Positions 9,709 to 18,675 of a DNA stretch of 64,000 nucleotides are shown in pieces. Position 1 is the first letter of the stretch, and each line of letters opens with the position of its first letter. Below the pieces are notes generated by a model. It made no database searches. It saw only the letters and a program-made list of their open reading frames with translations, and was not told the DNA's origin. Both the position numbers and the translations under genes were made by a program. This DNA comes from Pseudobythopirellula maris (lineage in GTDB: Bacteria; Planctomycetota; Planctomycetia; Pirellulales; Lacipirellulaceae). Where the stretch lies: NCBI RefSeq assembly GCF_007859945.1, contig NZ_SJPQ01000004.1, forward strand, positions 496,001 to 560,000, given 5' to 3'.

Positions 9709-10212
9709 GTGCCCGACTTCCGCACCAACACGCGTTACGCCCTGCAGCGCACCCGCCAGATCACCGAGGCGCTGATCGAGGTGCTCGACGGCGACGATTG
9801 GAGCCACCGCGTGGCGCCCGACACGAACTCGCCGTTGTGGATCATCGGCCACTTGGCGTGGGTCGACAACCGCATGGCGGGCCGCTTCCGCCCCGAGCGG
9901 GCGCTCGACGCCGAGAAGGTTTGGGGGGAACTCTTCCAGTTCGGCACGAAGCCGCTCGACGCCGGGGAGTACCCGCCGATCGACGAGGTGCTGGCCGTCT
10001 GGCGTGAGCGCCGAGAGAACCTGCTCGCGGTCTTCGACGAGGTGAGCGACGAGGAGCTCGACGCCCCCGGCCCGCCGGCCGACGCCGCGAGCCCGATCCC
10101 CGGCGCCCCGTGCGCGGGGTACTTCTTCCTGTTCACGTCGCAGCACGAGCTGCTGCACACGGGGCAGCTGACCGTGGTGCGACGAGTGCTGGGACACGCG
10201 CCGCTGCGCTAA
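9709..10212 (+). CDS. DinB superfamily protein (metal-binding four-helix bundle)
   Basis: 167 residues of the DinB/YfiT-like fold, which carries a His-triad metal site and in several members a thiol-dependent transferase activity. Candidate metal histidines lie in IIGHLAWVDNRMAG and in HELLHTGQL near the C-terminus. The start is GTG 9709, preceded by AAGGAGA 9 nt upstream; an ATG at 9646 would precede that site. It converges with the oxidoreductase at 10228 across only 15 nt. The substrate is unknown. Confidence 0.85.
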   Translation: MPDFRTNTRYALQRTRQITEALIEVLDGDDWSHRVAPDTNSPLWIIGHLAWVDNRMAGRFRPERALDAEKVWGELFQFGTKPLDAGEYPPIDEVLAVWRERRENLLAVFDEVSDEELDAPGPPADAASPIPGAPCAGYFFLFTSQHELLHTGQLTVVRRVLGHAPLR

Positions 10213-10227
10213 GGAAAATTGGCGAGC

Positions 10228-12015
10228 TTACGCTTTAGCGATCGTGATGTCGCCCGCCTTGCGGGGCGCTTTGCCCTCGGGCGTGGCGTCGCTGTCGGGG
10301 TCGAACCACGCGGGGTCGAACTCCACGCGACGGTTCTCGTCCATCGCGATGTTGCTGGTGAGCGCCACCACGGCGTCGGCCAGCGCCACCTTCGGGTTGC
10401 AGTGCAGCGTGCTCGACGGCTCGCCGTTGCGGATGCACCAGGCCCAATGCTCGATCTCCTCGCGGTAACCACGCGACACGTCGGCCTCCACCGCCGCCGC
10501 GGCCACGGCCGCCTGGCCGCCGCCGGTCTCGTAGCTCTCGACCAGGTTGGACTTGTCGCCCACCTTGACCGAGGTGCGCGTCTTGGCGCCGGAGTAGAGC
10601 ATGGTCTCTTGCTCGCGCTCGAGGATCAGCGTCCCCTCGGTGCCTAGCACGACCTCACCGTAACCGCCGTAGCCGTTGCCGTTGATCGACGAGTAGCTGA
10701 CCAAGATGCGGCGTGACTCGTCGGCCGCGGCCTTGGTCGGGTCGTTGTCCTCGAAGTAGCCCTTGCCGGGGTACTCGTAGGTGCAGACGACGTGGTCGTC
10801 GACGTCGCGGTCGTGCGGGAAGATCGACCGCTGCCCCGAGCCGCTCACCGCCAGCGGGCGGACCTTCGTCTTGCCCTCGAATTGCGAACTGATGAAGATG
10901 CCCGCGGCGTCGAGTTGGTGGCTGCCGAGCTCGGCCATCAGGCCGCCGCCGGTGCGGTTCCATAGCCGCCAGCGGATCAGCTCTTCGAGCGCCGAGCGTT
11001 CGTAGCTGTCGCCCACCGTGCCCGGTTGGTAGCCGTACTTCGTGGCGTTGACGTCAAGGTCATCCAGCTGAGCTCGTTTCTGAGCGACCTTCTTCTCCCA
11101 CAGCGCGATGTCGGAAGGCTTGACCTGTTCGGCGAGCTTGCGGCTCCAAGAGTCGAGTTCCAGAACGATCTTGTACTTCTCGATCACCGCTTGCTCGGCC
11201 GCATCGCTGATCTTGCGTGCCTCGCGGCGGAGCTGGTCCACTTCTCCCTTGGTGAGTGGTTCGGTCGGCAGCGGCGGCTGCCAGCTGTCTTTGCCCGGCA
11301 GGTTGCCGCGGTGCCACTGGGCGCGCAGGTGGTGGATGTCGCCGATCAGGCCGCGCTTGATCGTGTCGACCGCGTTGCCGTAGAGGATGCTGTAGTGGCG
11401 CTGGTGGCCGGTGGCGAGCAGCGTGCCGGTGGCGTCCGCCACGCGGGCCATCTCCTTGCACTGAGCGACCGAGTGGGCCATCAGCTTCTCGGTCAGGACG
11501 TGCTTGCCCTTCTGCATCGCGGCGATCGCCGCCACGTCGTGCAGCCAGAGCGGCAGGGCGATGATCACCGCCTCGATGTCGTCGCGCTCCAGCAGCTCGT
11601 GGTAGTCCTGGTAGACATCGATCTCGGCCTTGGCCGCCTTCTCGTTGGCGTAGCCGAACGTCTGGATCAGCCCCGGCCGGGCCTTCAGGGCCGACGTCGA
11701 GTAGGCGTCGCCGTGGAATGCGCGGTGGACGCTGTAGGGACGGATGTCGGCGATCGCCTTGACCGTAACGTAGTCCGGGTTGAGCGATCCCATCAGCACG
11801 TTGCCTTGGTCGCCCGTGCCAATGATGCCGATGCGCACCGGGTCGCCCAGCTTCTTGTCGTAGCCGAAGTAGGCGGCGCCCACGCCGCCAGCCACCACCG
11901 TGCCGGCGAGAGTGAGTTCCTTGAGGAAGTCGCGTCGCGACTCCAACAGGCCCTCGCCCATCACGCGTTGGTAGTTGTCTTTGCCGATCTGCTTCTCTTC
12001 GGGGGAGAGATCCAT
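10228..12015 (-). CDS. Gfo/Idh/MocA family NAD(P)-dependent oxidoreductase with Tat-like signal
   Basis: 595 residues. SRRDFLKEL followed by a hydrophobic segment (about residues 26-50) is a twin-arginine export motif. The Rossmann fold begins VRIGIIGTGDQGN; EKLMAHSVAQCKEMA is the EK-containing strand, and ELGSHQLDAAG carries the usual catalytic-site histidine. A roughly 60-residue helical insertion (about 240-310) is longer than typical. Its ATG directly follows the stop of the DoxX-like gene with no intervening base, which suggests translational coupling. It probably acts on a sugar or cyclitol in the periplasm; the substrate is unknown. Confidence 0.9.
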   Translation of the reverse strand: MDLSPEEKQIGKDNYQRVMGEGLLESRRDFLKELTLAGTVVAGGVGAAYFGYDKKLGDPVRIGIIGTGDQGNVLMGSLNPDYVTVKAIADIRPYSVHRAFHGDAYSTSALKARPGLIQTFGYANEKAAKAEIDVYQDYHELLERDDIEAVIIALPLWLHDVAAIAAMQKGKHVLTEKLMAHSVAQCKEMARVADATGTLLATGHQRHYSILYGNAVDTIKRGLIGDIHHLRAQWHRGNLPGKDSWQPPLPTEPLTKGEVDQLRREARKISDAAEQAVIEKYKIVLELDSWSRKLAEQVKPSDIALWEKKVAQKRAQLDDLDVNATKYGYQPGTVGDSYERSALEELIRWRLWNRTGGGLMAELGSHQLDAAGIFISSQFEGKTKVRPLAVSGSGQRSIFPHDRDVDDHVVCTYEYPGKGYFEDNDPTKAAADESRRILVSYSSINGNGYGGYGEVVLGTEGTLILEREQETMLYSGAKTRTSVKVGDKSNLVESYETGGGQAAVAAAAVEADVSRGYREEIEHWAWCIRNGEPSSTLHCNPKVALADAVVALTSNIAMDENRRVEFDPAWFDPDSDATPEGKAPRKAGDITIAKA

Positions 12016-13002
12016 CTAGGCGGCCTCTGCCGGTGTGGGGGGAAGGGATTCGTGCGTTTTGGAGTAGTTGAAGTAGCGGTTGGCCTTCATGTACAGGCCG
12101 TCGAGGCCGGCCCATTGGCCCGCCGAGGTGGCGGCCAGCACCAACAGGGCCATCGCCTCGACCAAGATGTAGAACAGGTTGTCGGTCGCGGCCCCGGCCA
12201 CCCACGGCGGCTGGGTCGACATCACCGAGAACAAGAACAGGGCGCCGACTACGCCGGCGACCGGGGTGAGCAAGCCGAGGAACAAGCAGACCCCCACGCC
12301 GAGCACGACGCAGGTCACGGCGAAGTCGATCCAAACGAGCGAGGTGCGCTCGGCCAGGGCGGCCCGCACACGGTTCTCGCTGGCGGCGCCGTCGGTGATC
12401 CGCACCACGTCCTCAATCCAACGGTTCTCGAATTCGACCACCGGGCTGGTGATCGACCGGTACAGGCCGCTCACCTCGCGGCTTTTATCGTCGACCCGCG
12501 TTTGCATGAAGGCCGTCGGCTTGTCGGTCGCCTCTTCACGCAGCTGCTCGAGCCGCCACGACTCGTGGTCGAGCGACTCGAGGTTGGCGCCTTGGTCTTC
12601 AATCGCTGTGACGATCTGAGCCAGGTGGCTGTCGGCCGACGAGCGGACGGCGGCAATCAGGTCATCGTCTTTCAATAAGCGGCTAAGCCGCTGGATGCTC
12701 TGGTCCCAGTCGAGCTCAATCCGCTCGAGCCAGGCGGCGTAGTAGGATTCGTCGATCGGCTTCGAAGCGACGGCGGCGTCGTAGTGGTAGGGCCGCGGCT
12801 GGCCAAGCAGTTTGGCGGCGTCGTGCGGGCCGGTCAGCACGCTCTGGTAGAGCGGCGCCATCGGCCCCTTGGCGCCACGCAAGAAGCCTTCGGACGAGAA
12901 GCCCGGCTCGAGCTTCTTCATGCCCTCGTTGTAGAAATGCCAGCCCGTAGCCAGACGCAAGGCGACGAGCATACAGATTGCGATCGTGCCGTACTTCGCC
13001 AT
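12016..13002 (-). CDS. DoxX-like integral membrane protein
   Basis: 328 residues. The N-terminus MAKYGTIAICMLVALRLATGWHFYNEG matches the first DoxX helix. A soluble helical insertion of about 150 residues follows, then three C-terminal membrane helices (DFAVTCVVLGVGVCLFLGLL, VVGALFLFSVM, LFYILVEAMALLVLAA). ATG 13002 is preferred because GGAGAG lies 5 nt upstream; a reading from 13161 adds 53 Arg/Pro-rich residues. It is fused head-to-tail with the oxidoreductase gene with zero spacing, so the two products probably work together at the membrane. DoxX relatives are linked to quinone or thiol redox chemistry. Confidence 0.82.
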   Translation of the reverse strand: MAKYGTIAICMLVALRLATGWHFYNEGMKKLEPGFSSEGFLRGAKGPMAPLYQSVLTGPHDAAKLLGQPRPYHYDAAVASKPIDESYYAAWLERIELDWDQSIQRLSRLLKDDDLIAAVRSSADSHLAQIVTAIEDQGANLESLDHESWRLEQLREEATDKPTAFMQTRVDDKSREVSGLYRSITSPVVEFENRWIEDVVRITDGAASENRVRAALAERTSLVWIDFAVTCVVLGVGVCLFLGLLTPVAGVVGALFLFSVMSTQPPWVAGAATDNLFYILVEAMALLVLAATSAGQWAGLDGLYMKANRYFNYSKTHESLPPTPAEAA

Positions 13003-13412
13003 CAACGCTCTCCGTACCGAAACGGTTGGTCTGAAAAGGAAGGACTGAGGTTCTAAGGCGGGAGGCGTCATCCGGCGGGACCGCCGTAACGCCAATCGCC
13101 GCAAGGGCTTCGTACGCGGCGGGGGACCCAAGGCTTCCGCTGCGGCGTGCTTGAGAGCCATCGGCCGGAGGACAAATCGGGCCCCGCCTCTAACACGTCC
13201 CTACAGGTCGGGCGGTCAAAGGCCGATGCTGTTTGACGCCGCCCGAGCTCTATATATTACGCTGACCACCCCGAACCCGCCACTGGCGGCGATCGCCCTA
13301 ATCCAGACAGTCACCCACTCATTAGTCGCCCAATGGCCGCTTTCGAGGGAGACTGGCTGCTCGCACTATCGGCCCTCCGCAGGGTCTAGCCGCACGAAAG
13401 CCCACACCGATC
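13003..13412. other. Divergent intergenic region
   Basis: 410 nt between the DoxX-like and dehydrogenase starts. TTGACG (13233-13238), 16 bp, TATTAC (13255-13260) could be a plus-strand promoter. No RNA gene or repeat was seen. Confidence 0.4.
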
Positions 13413-14408
13413 GTGAAAATTGTTCTTTGCTACCCGGTCGAAGACCGGCATGTCGCGCAAATCCGCACGACTCTGCAACAGGCCGGCGTTCAGGCCGAGG
13501 TCGTTGACGCGGGCCAGGAACGGATCGCCGAGCAGCTACTCGATGCCGACATCTACTGCGGCCACGCCAAAGTGCCCGTGCCATGGCCCGAGGTGGTCGC
13601 GGCTGGAAAATTGAAGTGGATCCAGTCGTCGGCGGCCGGCATGGACCACTGTCTCGTCCCGGAGGTGATCGCCTCGAGCATCCCGGTGTCGAGCGCATCG
13701 GGCATCTTGGCCGACCAGGTGGCCGACCACACCATGGCCTTGCTGTGCGGGTCGATGCGGAGTTTGCCCGTGTTTTTTCGGGCGCAGCAGAAGAAGGAGT
13801 TTATCCGCCGGCCGACACGCGACCTTCACGGCTCCCGGGTCGGCATTGTTGGTTTCGGCGGAAACGGTCGCCGGCTGGCCGAGGTGTTGTCGCCTTTCAA
13901 AACAAGGCTGTTCGCCACCGACTGCTTTCCTGAAGACAAGCCGGAGTATGTCGAGGAGCTGCTCGGCGCCGAAGAGCTCGACAGCCTGCTGCCGCGGGTC
14001 GATGTGTTGATCCTCGCCGCCCCGCTGAACGATGAGACACGCGGCATGATCGACGGCCGGCGGTTGAACCTGATGCCGCGCGGTTCGTTCCTGGTGAACA
14101 TGGCCCGCGGGCCCCTGGTCGTTGAGGAGGATTTAGCCGACGCCCTCGAATCGGGGCAACTGGCTGGCGCCGGGATCGATGTCACCGAGGTCGAGCCGCT
14201 GGCTCCCGAGAGCCGGCTGTGGGAACAGCCCAATCTGATCATCACCCCCCACGTGGGTGGCCAAAAGTCGAGTCGGCTCGACGACATGACCGATTTTTTC
14301 TGTCTCAATTTAGACCGCTGGTTTCGCGGCGAGACTCCCAGGAACTTGGTAGAAAAGAAGCTCGGATTCCCTCTGCCAGAGCACGCGAATTGGAAAAAGG
14401 CGCCCTAG
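13413..14408 (+). CDS. D-2-hydroxyacid dehydrogenase (NAD-dependent)
   Basis: 331 residues. The NAD fold GSRVGIVGFGGNGRRLA starts near residue 140. The catalytic triad is visible as Arg in NMARGPLVVE, Glu in DVTEVEPLAPES and His in ITPHVGGQ. The N-terminal substrate domain has QSSAAGMDHCLVPE and SASGILADQVADHTMALL. It would interconvert a 2-keto acid and a D-2-hydroxy acid; substrate unknown. The start is GTG 13413. It stands alone, followed by a 330-nt gap. Confidence 0.9.
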   Translation: MKIVLCYPVEDRHVAQIRTTLQQAGVQAEVVDAGQERIAEQLLDADIYCGHAKVPVPWPEVVAAGKLKWIQSSAAGMDHCLVPEVIASSIPVSSASGILADQVADHTMALLCGSMRSLPVFFRAQQKKEFIRRPTRDLHGSRVGIVGFGGNGRRLAEVLSPFKTRLFATDCFPEDKPEYVEELLGAEELDSLLPRVDVLILAAPLNDETRGMIDGRRLNLMPRGSFLVNMARGPLVVEEDLADALESGQLAGAGIDVTEVEPLAPESRLWEQPNLIITPHVGGQKSSRLDDMTDFFCLNLDRWFRGETPRNLVEKKLGFPLPEHANWKKAP

Positions 14409-14737
14409 AACTGGGCTATACTGTGGGAGGGCCCTTCCCCTTCGTCGTGGCGGTCGATTTGATGGGGACGACGCTTGCCCTGTAGGGCTTACCGAAAAAC
14501 CAGGTCAGGCGGCTTAGACCGCTGCTGCACCTCACCAATCCCCCAGCCTAAAATAAAACCGTGCTGAGTCGCTCTGGTCCGCTATGATGGGTCGCCCGCC
14601 TAATGGCTTGGGGAGCACGACACCCAGCCCAGCCTCTTCTCCCAACCGACCTGCGCGAGACCGCGATCGCTTGCAGCCGCATGAAGCGGTTTCTCTCCAT
14701 TCGGAATGCAATAGGCCGGAACACGGACGCCGCACGC
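14409..14737. other. Intergenic region upstream of a protein kinase
   Basis: 329 nt. It contains a GC palindrome GGGAGGGCCCTTCCC just after the dehydrogenase stop, which may terminate transcription, and TATGAT near 14583 as a possible -10. No gene is supported; upstream in-frame extension of the kinase is low-complexity. Confidence 0.35.
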
Positions 14738-15841
14738 ATGAGCACCACCATCATCCAACAGTCGCGAACGCTCACGTTCCACGGCGAGCCTGCGCCCCCG
14801 CGGCGGCACAACGAGCTGGACGGCAAATACGACGCCCTGATCCAGGGCGACCGGCTCGGTTGGACCGAGCACCTGCGGCTCAAGCGGCTGCTGGGCACCG
14901 GCGGCCAAGGCGTGGTGTACCTCAGCGAGCGGCGCGGCGCCGACGGCTTCACCCTGCCGGTGGCGCTCAAGTTCTTCTCGCCCGAGCGCTACCCCGACGA
15001 GCGGACCTACGAAGAAGCGATGCGGCGGATGTCGGCGATCGGCGGCCGGGTGGCCCAGATCCAGCACGACACGCTGATCGACGTGCAGAACTTCATCGAG
15101 CGCGACCGCATCCGCATCCTCGACATGGAGTGGATCGACGGCTACGACCTCGACATCCTGCTCACCCCCGCCATGCTCGAGCGGGCCAAGCAGCGGGTGA
15201 GCAACACCCGTTGGGAGTACATCAACGACGTGATCGCCACCGCCGGCCCGGTGCGGCCGCGGCTCAAGGCGGGCGTCGCGGTGTCGATCATCCGCGAGTG
15301 CTTGGGCGGCCTGGCCGCGCTGCACCGCGAGGAGATCGTCCACGGCGACATCAAGCCGTCGAACATCATGGTCAAGCGGACCGGCTACCCAAAGATCATC
15401 GACATCGGCTCGGCGATCGACCTGAACGACGTGCCCGCCCAACGGACCTGCACGCCGCAGTACGCGGCGCCCGAGATGCTCGAGCGCGAGGAGTTCACGC
15501 CGCGCAGCGACCTGGCGAGCCTGGGCTACGTGCTGATCGAGCTGTTGGCCGGACGGCCGCTGTTCGCCGGCATCAACGACTACGCCAAACTGCTCGAGGC
15601 TAAGCGGACCCTGCCGCAGCGGCTCGAGGAGATCTTGCCGCAGGAAGTGACCGACAGCGATCTGCTGATGAGCATCTGTCGCAAACTGACGGCGCCCGAC
15701 CCGATGCTCCGCTACTCCACGGCCGAGCAGGCCGACATCGACGGCCAGGGCCTGGCCGAGTTCCAGCGTTCGCTCGTGCGAGGCGACCTGGCGAGCGAGT
15801 ACGAGAACGAGCTGCGGGTGTGGCTCGAAGAACTCGATTGA
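14738..15841 (+). CDS. Serine/threonine protein kinase with variant catalytic motifs
   Basis: 367 residues, soluble. The glycine loop LLGTGGQGVVYL lies near residue 53 and the VALKFF lysine near 77. The catalytic loop reads VHGDIKPSNIM (HGD in place of HRD) and the metal loop reads IIDIGSAID (DIG in place of DFG). APE (AAPEMLER) and the following Asp (SDLASLGYVL) are present. A ~25-residue insertion precedes the catalytic loop. No sensor or membrane helix follows the kinase domain. ATG 14738 is chosen because conserved sequence begins soon after. HGD/DIG kinases occur in bacteria and may be active; the target is unknown. Confidence 0.88.
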   Translation: MSTTIIQQSRTLTFHGEPAPPRRHNELDGKYDALIQGDRLGWTEHLRLKRLLGTGGQGVVYLSERRGADGFTLPVALKFFSPERYPDERTYEEAMRRMSAIGGRVAQIQHDTLIDVQNFIERDRIRILDMEWIDGYDLDILLTPAMLERAKQRVSNTRWEYINDVIATAGPVRPRLKAGVAVSIIRECLGGLAALHREEIVHGDIKPSNIMVKRTGYPKIIDIGSAIDLNDVPAQRTCTPQYAAPEMLEREEFTPRSDLASLGYVLIELLAGRPLFAGINDYAKLLEAKRTLPQRLEEILPQEVTDSDLLMSICRKLTAPDPMLRYSTAEQADIDGQGLAEFQRSLVRGDLASEYENELRVWLEELD

Positions 15842-16058
15842 GCGTTGCTCGCGTCTGAGCTTCTGATGCGGCCGCCTGGGCCGGTTTTGTGGGTTGTGCC
15901 GCCCGCTGCCGCAGGGGTTGGGCGCCCCAATCTCTTCTCGCCGAGAGCGACTCCCGGCGATCCCGAGCTAGGCTTTCTCTGACCACGACAGGTCTGACCA
16001 CGACCGGGCGGCCCCGGCGTGGATACGCCCGTTGCCCTCGCACGCGTACCGATTTGCC

Positions 16059-16628
16059 ATGTCAGCTCAGCCATCACCGTCCGGCGACTCTCAGGTCAGC
16101 CAGTGCCCTCGCTGCGAGGCCCCGTTCACGGCCAAACCACCGGCCGAAGGCGCCGCGATCGAGGTGCGCCGCTGCCCATCCTGTTCGCTGTACTTGTACG
16201 CCACGGTCGACGCCGATTCGCCGGCGGGGGCGGTGGGCGAGTTGCGTCCGTACCACGACTTGTCGAGCCAGCGTCCGGCCCAACTCCGTAAGGTGATTGA
16301 CGATATCACCGTGCGTCGCAAGGCCGATGAACGCCGCCAATCGGACCGTGTCGAAGCCAAGCTGCCGCTCGTGGCGATGTCGGTAAACGGCGCCTTTTAC
16401 CCCGTCAGCGAGCCGTTGCGCGTCTTTACGAGCAACCTGTCGATCTCGGGCGCGATGATCAATTCGCCCGAGAGCTTCACCGAGCCGTTGCTGCTGCTCG
16501 ACTTTTCGCTGTCCGGCAAGCCCGGCGCCCAGGCGGTGATGAAAGTGCTCAGGCAAAGGCCGCAGGGCGACACGACCGAAGTGGCGGGCGAGTTTCTCAC
16601 GCCGCTCAACCACCCCGGCCTGCACTAG
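16059..16628 (+). CDS. Zinc-ribbon plus PilZ-like domain protein
   Basis: 189 residues. Two CxxC pairs at the N-terminus (CPRCEAPF, then CPSCSLYLY) look like a zinc ribbon. The C-terminal ~100 residues resemble PilZ: an RRQSDR motif, then NLSISGAMI, fitting the RxxxR and (D/N)xSxxG signature used to bind c-di-GMP. It would then be a c-di-GMP receptor of unknown output. The start is ATG 16059. It converges with the symporter gene. PilZ assignment rests on these short motifs. Confidence 0.7.
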   Translation: MSAQPSPSGDSQVSQCPRCEAPFTAKPPAEGAAIEVRRCPSCSLYLYATVDADSPAGAVGELRPYHDLSSQRPAQLRKVIDDITVRRKADERRQSDRVEAKLPLVAMSVNGAFYPVSEPLRVFTSNLSISGAMINSPESFTEPLLLLDFSLSGKPGAQAVMKVLRQRPQGDTTEVAGEFLTPLNHPGLH

Positions 16629-16688
16629 CGGCCTGGACTGGGCCGCGGCTCGGTCGCGTGGAAATACGAAGCGTCCCGCCCGCGCGAA

Positions 16689-18344
16689 TCACTTTTTGCC
16701 AGCGGCGATCTGCTGCTCGGTGAAGTCGCCCATGCGGTAGGCGAGCCAGTAGTCGTCGAGCGCGACCTTCACCTTGCCCGAGAGCAAGAGCAGGCCGAGG
16801 ATGTTCGGCAGCGCCATCGATAAGATCATCAAGTCGCTGAAGTCCTTGACGTTCGCGGCGGTGATCACCGAACCGAGGAACACACAAACCAGGAACAGCA
16901 GCCGGTACGGCAGGCTGGCTTTTGCGCCAAAGAGGTTGGTGAAGCAGCGTTCGCCGTAATAGCTCCAAGATATCATCGTGGAGTAGGCGAACAGCGAAGA
17001 GGCGACCGCCAACAACGCGGGGAACCAAGATATCTGGGTGCCGAAGGCCTTGCTGGTGAGCACGGCGCCCTGGTCGCCGTCGATCAGGACCGCGTGTTCG
17101 GGGAACCTTTCCGTGTCGTAGGCGCCGGTCACCACGATCACCATGGCGGTCATCGTGCAGATCACCACGGTGTCGATGAACGGTTCGAGCAACGCGACGA
17201 TTCCTTCACGCACGGGGTGGTCGGTCTTGGCGGCCGAGTGCGCGATGGCCGCCGAGCCGATGCCCGCCTCGTTGCTGAACGCCGCACGCTTGATGCCGAT
17301 CACCATTACGCCCAAGAAGCCGCCGTAGCCCGCTTGCGGGGTGAAGGCCTCGCTAAAGATCAAGGAGAAGGCGTGCGGGACCGCTTCGGCGTTCAACACC
17401 AGGATGGCGATCGCGGTGATCACGTAGACCGCACACATCAGCGGCACGATCTTTTCGGCCGTGGCCGCGATGCGGCGGATGCCGCCGATAATCACGACGC
17501 CCACCAGCACCGCCATCACGAGTCCGTAGATCCACTCGCGGTCGACGAGCCAGGGGACCTGCTCCTTGACGATCTCCATCGACTGGGAGACTTGGAAAGC
17601 GCACCCCCCCCCGAACGAGCCGCCGAGGCAGAAGACCGCAAACACAATAGCCAGCGGCCCACCGAGCCAGCCGAGACGCATGTCGCTCAGGCCGTCCTTG
17701 AGGTATCGCATCGGGCCGCCCAGCACGTGGTGGTCCTTGTCGACGCGGCGGTACATCTGTCCGAGCGTGCACTCGGTGAACTTGCTGCTCATGCCAAAGA
17801 TGCCGGCGAGGATCATCCAGAACGTGGCGCCGGGGCCCCCGGTGCCGACCGCGATCGCCACTCCGGCGATATTGCCTAGCCCCACCGTGGCAGACAGCGC
17901 CGAGCAGAGAGCTTGGAAGTGGGAAACCTCGCCTTCGTCTTCCGAATCGTCGTACCTGCCTCGGATCACTTCGATCGCGTGCTTGAAGGCGCGCAGGTTG
18001 ATGAAACCCATCCTGATGGTCAGGTAGGCGGCCCCAAACATCAGCCAAGCCACCACGAACGGCACCGAAGTCCCCAGCCAGCCATCGTGCTCAACCCCCT
18101 GGGCGTCGGTCCAAGGGCCCGTGCGGAAGTCGTAGAAAAGCACATCGCTCATCGGCCCAACGAGGTTCTCGCCGAACCAGTCGTCGGTCGCCTCCATCCA
18201 GTCGTCGGCTAGCTCCCCCTCTTCGGCGGGGGGCTGCTGGGCGATCGCCTCGGGCGCTAGCAGCATAGCCGCCGCCAGGGCGAAAACGTGCAGAAAGGCG
18301 GGGCGAGAAAGAGAAATCGAGATACGGCTGAAAGACGGGAGCAT
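16689..18344 (-). CDS. Sodium:alanine/glycine symporter (AGCS family)
   Basis: 551-residue inner-membrane transporter importing small neutral amino acids with sodium. The family core is clear: SATVGLGNIAGVAIAVGTGGPGATFWM, GGPMRYLKDGL and FSNEAGIGSAAIAHSAAKTDHPVREG, with about ten hydrophobic helices. The N-terminus is extended by ~80 residues, with a hydrophobic stretch ending AIAQQ and then an acidic segment; this extension is unusual for AGCS proteins and could be an extra signal-like helix. The ATG at 18344 has no strong Shine-Dalgarno sequence. Confidence 0.93.
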   Translation of the reverse strand: MLPSFSRISISLSRPAFLHVFALAAAMLLAPEAIAQQPPAEEGELADDWMEATDDWFGENLVGPMSDVLFYDFRTGPWTDAQGVEHDGWLGTSVPFVVAWLMFGAAYLTIRMGFINLRAFKHAIEVIRGRYDDSEDEGEVSHFQALCSALSATVGLGNIAGVAIAVGTGGPGATFWMILAGIFGMSSKFTECTLGQMYRRVDKDHHVLGGPMRYLKDGLSDMRLGWLGGPLAIVFAVFCLGGSFGGGCAFQVSQSMEIVKEQVPWLVDREWIYGLVMAVLVGVVIIGGIRRIAATAEKIVPLMCAVYVITAIAILVLNAEAVPHAFSLIFSEAFTPQAGYGGFLGVMVIGIKRAAFSNEAGIGSAAIAHSAAKTDHPVREGIVALLEPFIDTVVICTMTAMVIVVTGAYDTERFPEHAVLIDGDQGAVLTSKAFGTQISWFPALLAVASSLFAYSTMISWSYYGERCFTNLFGAKASLPYRLLFLVCVFLGSVITAANVKDFSDLMILSMALPNILGLLLLSGKVKVALDDYWLAYRMGDFTEQQIAAGKK

Positions 18345-18638
18345 GGACGTCTATTTCTAAGTGATGTCTTCTTCGGAAGGCTCTAGTGGCCGCACGAGCC
18401 GCATAAGGGGTCATGGAGGGGAGCTAGGCAAAACCTCACTGGCGGCTGACACTGTCGCTTTTACGATGGCGAAGGCGGCCGTTACAAAGAAAGTGACGCC
18501 CTACGGCGACCTCCCTGGGGCCCTGTGACGCTACCCGCAACGCCATCCACCCAACGGTTAAAACCATTGGAACCAACACTTTAGGCCGGCGAGCCGGTTG
18601 ATAGCAAGGCGAGTCCGTGGTGTTTTAGACATTACCAG

Positions 18639-18666
18639 TTGTCATAAGTCGTTAGGCCCTTAGAAT
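18639..18666 (+). promoter_or_regulatory. Predicted promoter of sufR, giving a nearly leaderless transcript
   Basis: TTGTCA (18639-18644), a 16-bp spacer and TAGAAT (18661-18666); each hexamer matches consensus at five of six positions. The sufR ATG at 18676 lies only 9 nt after the -10, so the transcript should start at or just before the start codon. No Shine-Dalgarno sequence is present, consistent with leaderless initiation. Confidence 0.6.
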
Positions 18667-18675
18667 GATAACGAC
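18648..18675 (+). promoter_or_regulatory. Perfect inverted repeat, candidate SufR operator
   Basis: GTCGTTA (18648-18654) and TAACGAC (18669-18675) are perfect reverse complements spaced by 14 bp, with centres 21 bp apart, about two helical turns. The repeat spans the -10 element and ends at the base before the sufR ATG. A dimeric winged-helix repressor bound here would block RNA polymerase, which suggests autorepression. The sequence differs from the CAAC-N6-GTTG form described for cyanobacterial SufR. Confidence 0.55.

Larger units (their letters stand above)
18345..18675. other. Divergent region between the symporter and the suf operon
   Basis: 331 nt. It contains the sufR promoter and an inverted repeat, annotated separately, and a short GC hairpin GCCGGCGAGCCGGTT near 18583. 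Nothing else was recognised. Confidence 0.45.

Noticed and set aside
18540-18675. Cyanobacterial-type SufR operator CAAC-N6-GTTG
   Set aside because: CAAC and GTTG occur near 18570-18600 but with much wider spacing. The GTCGTTA repeat is the better candidate.
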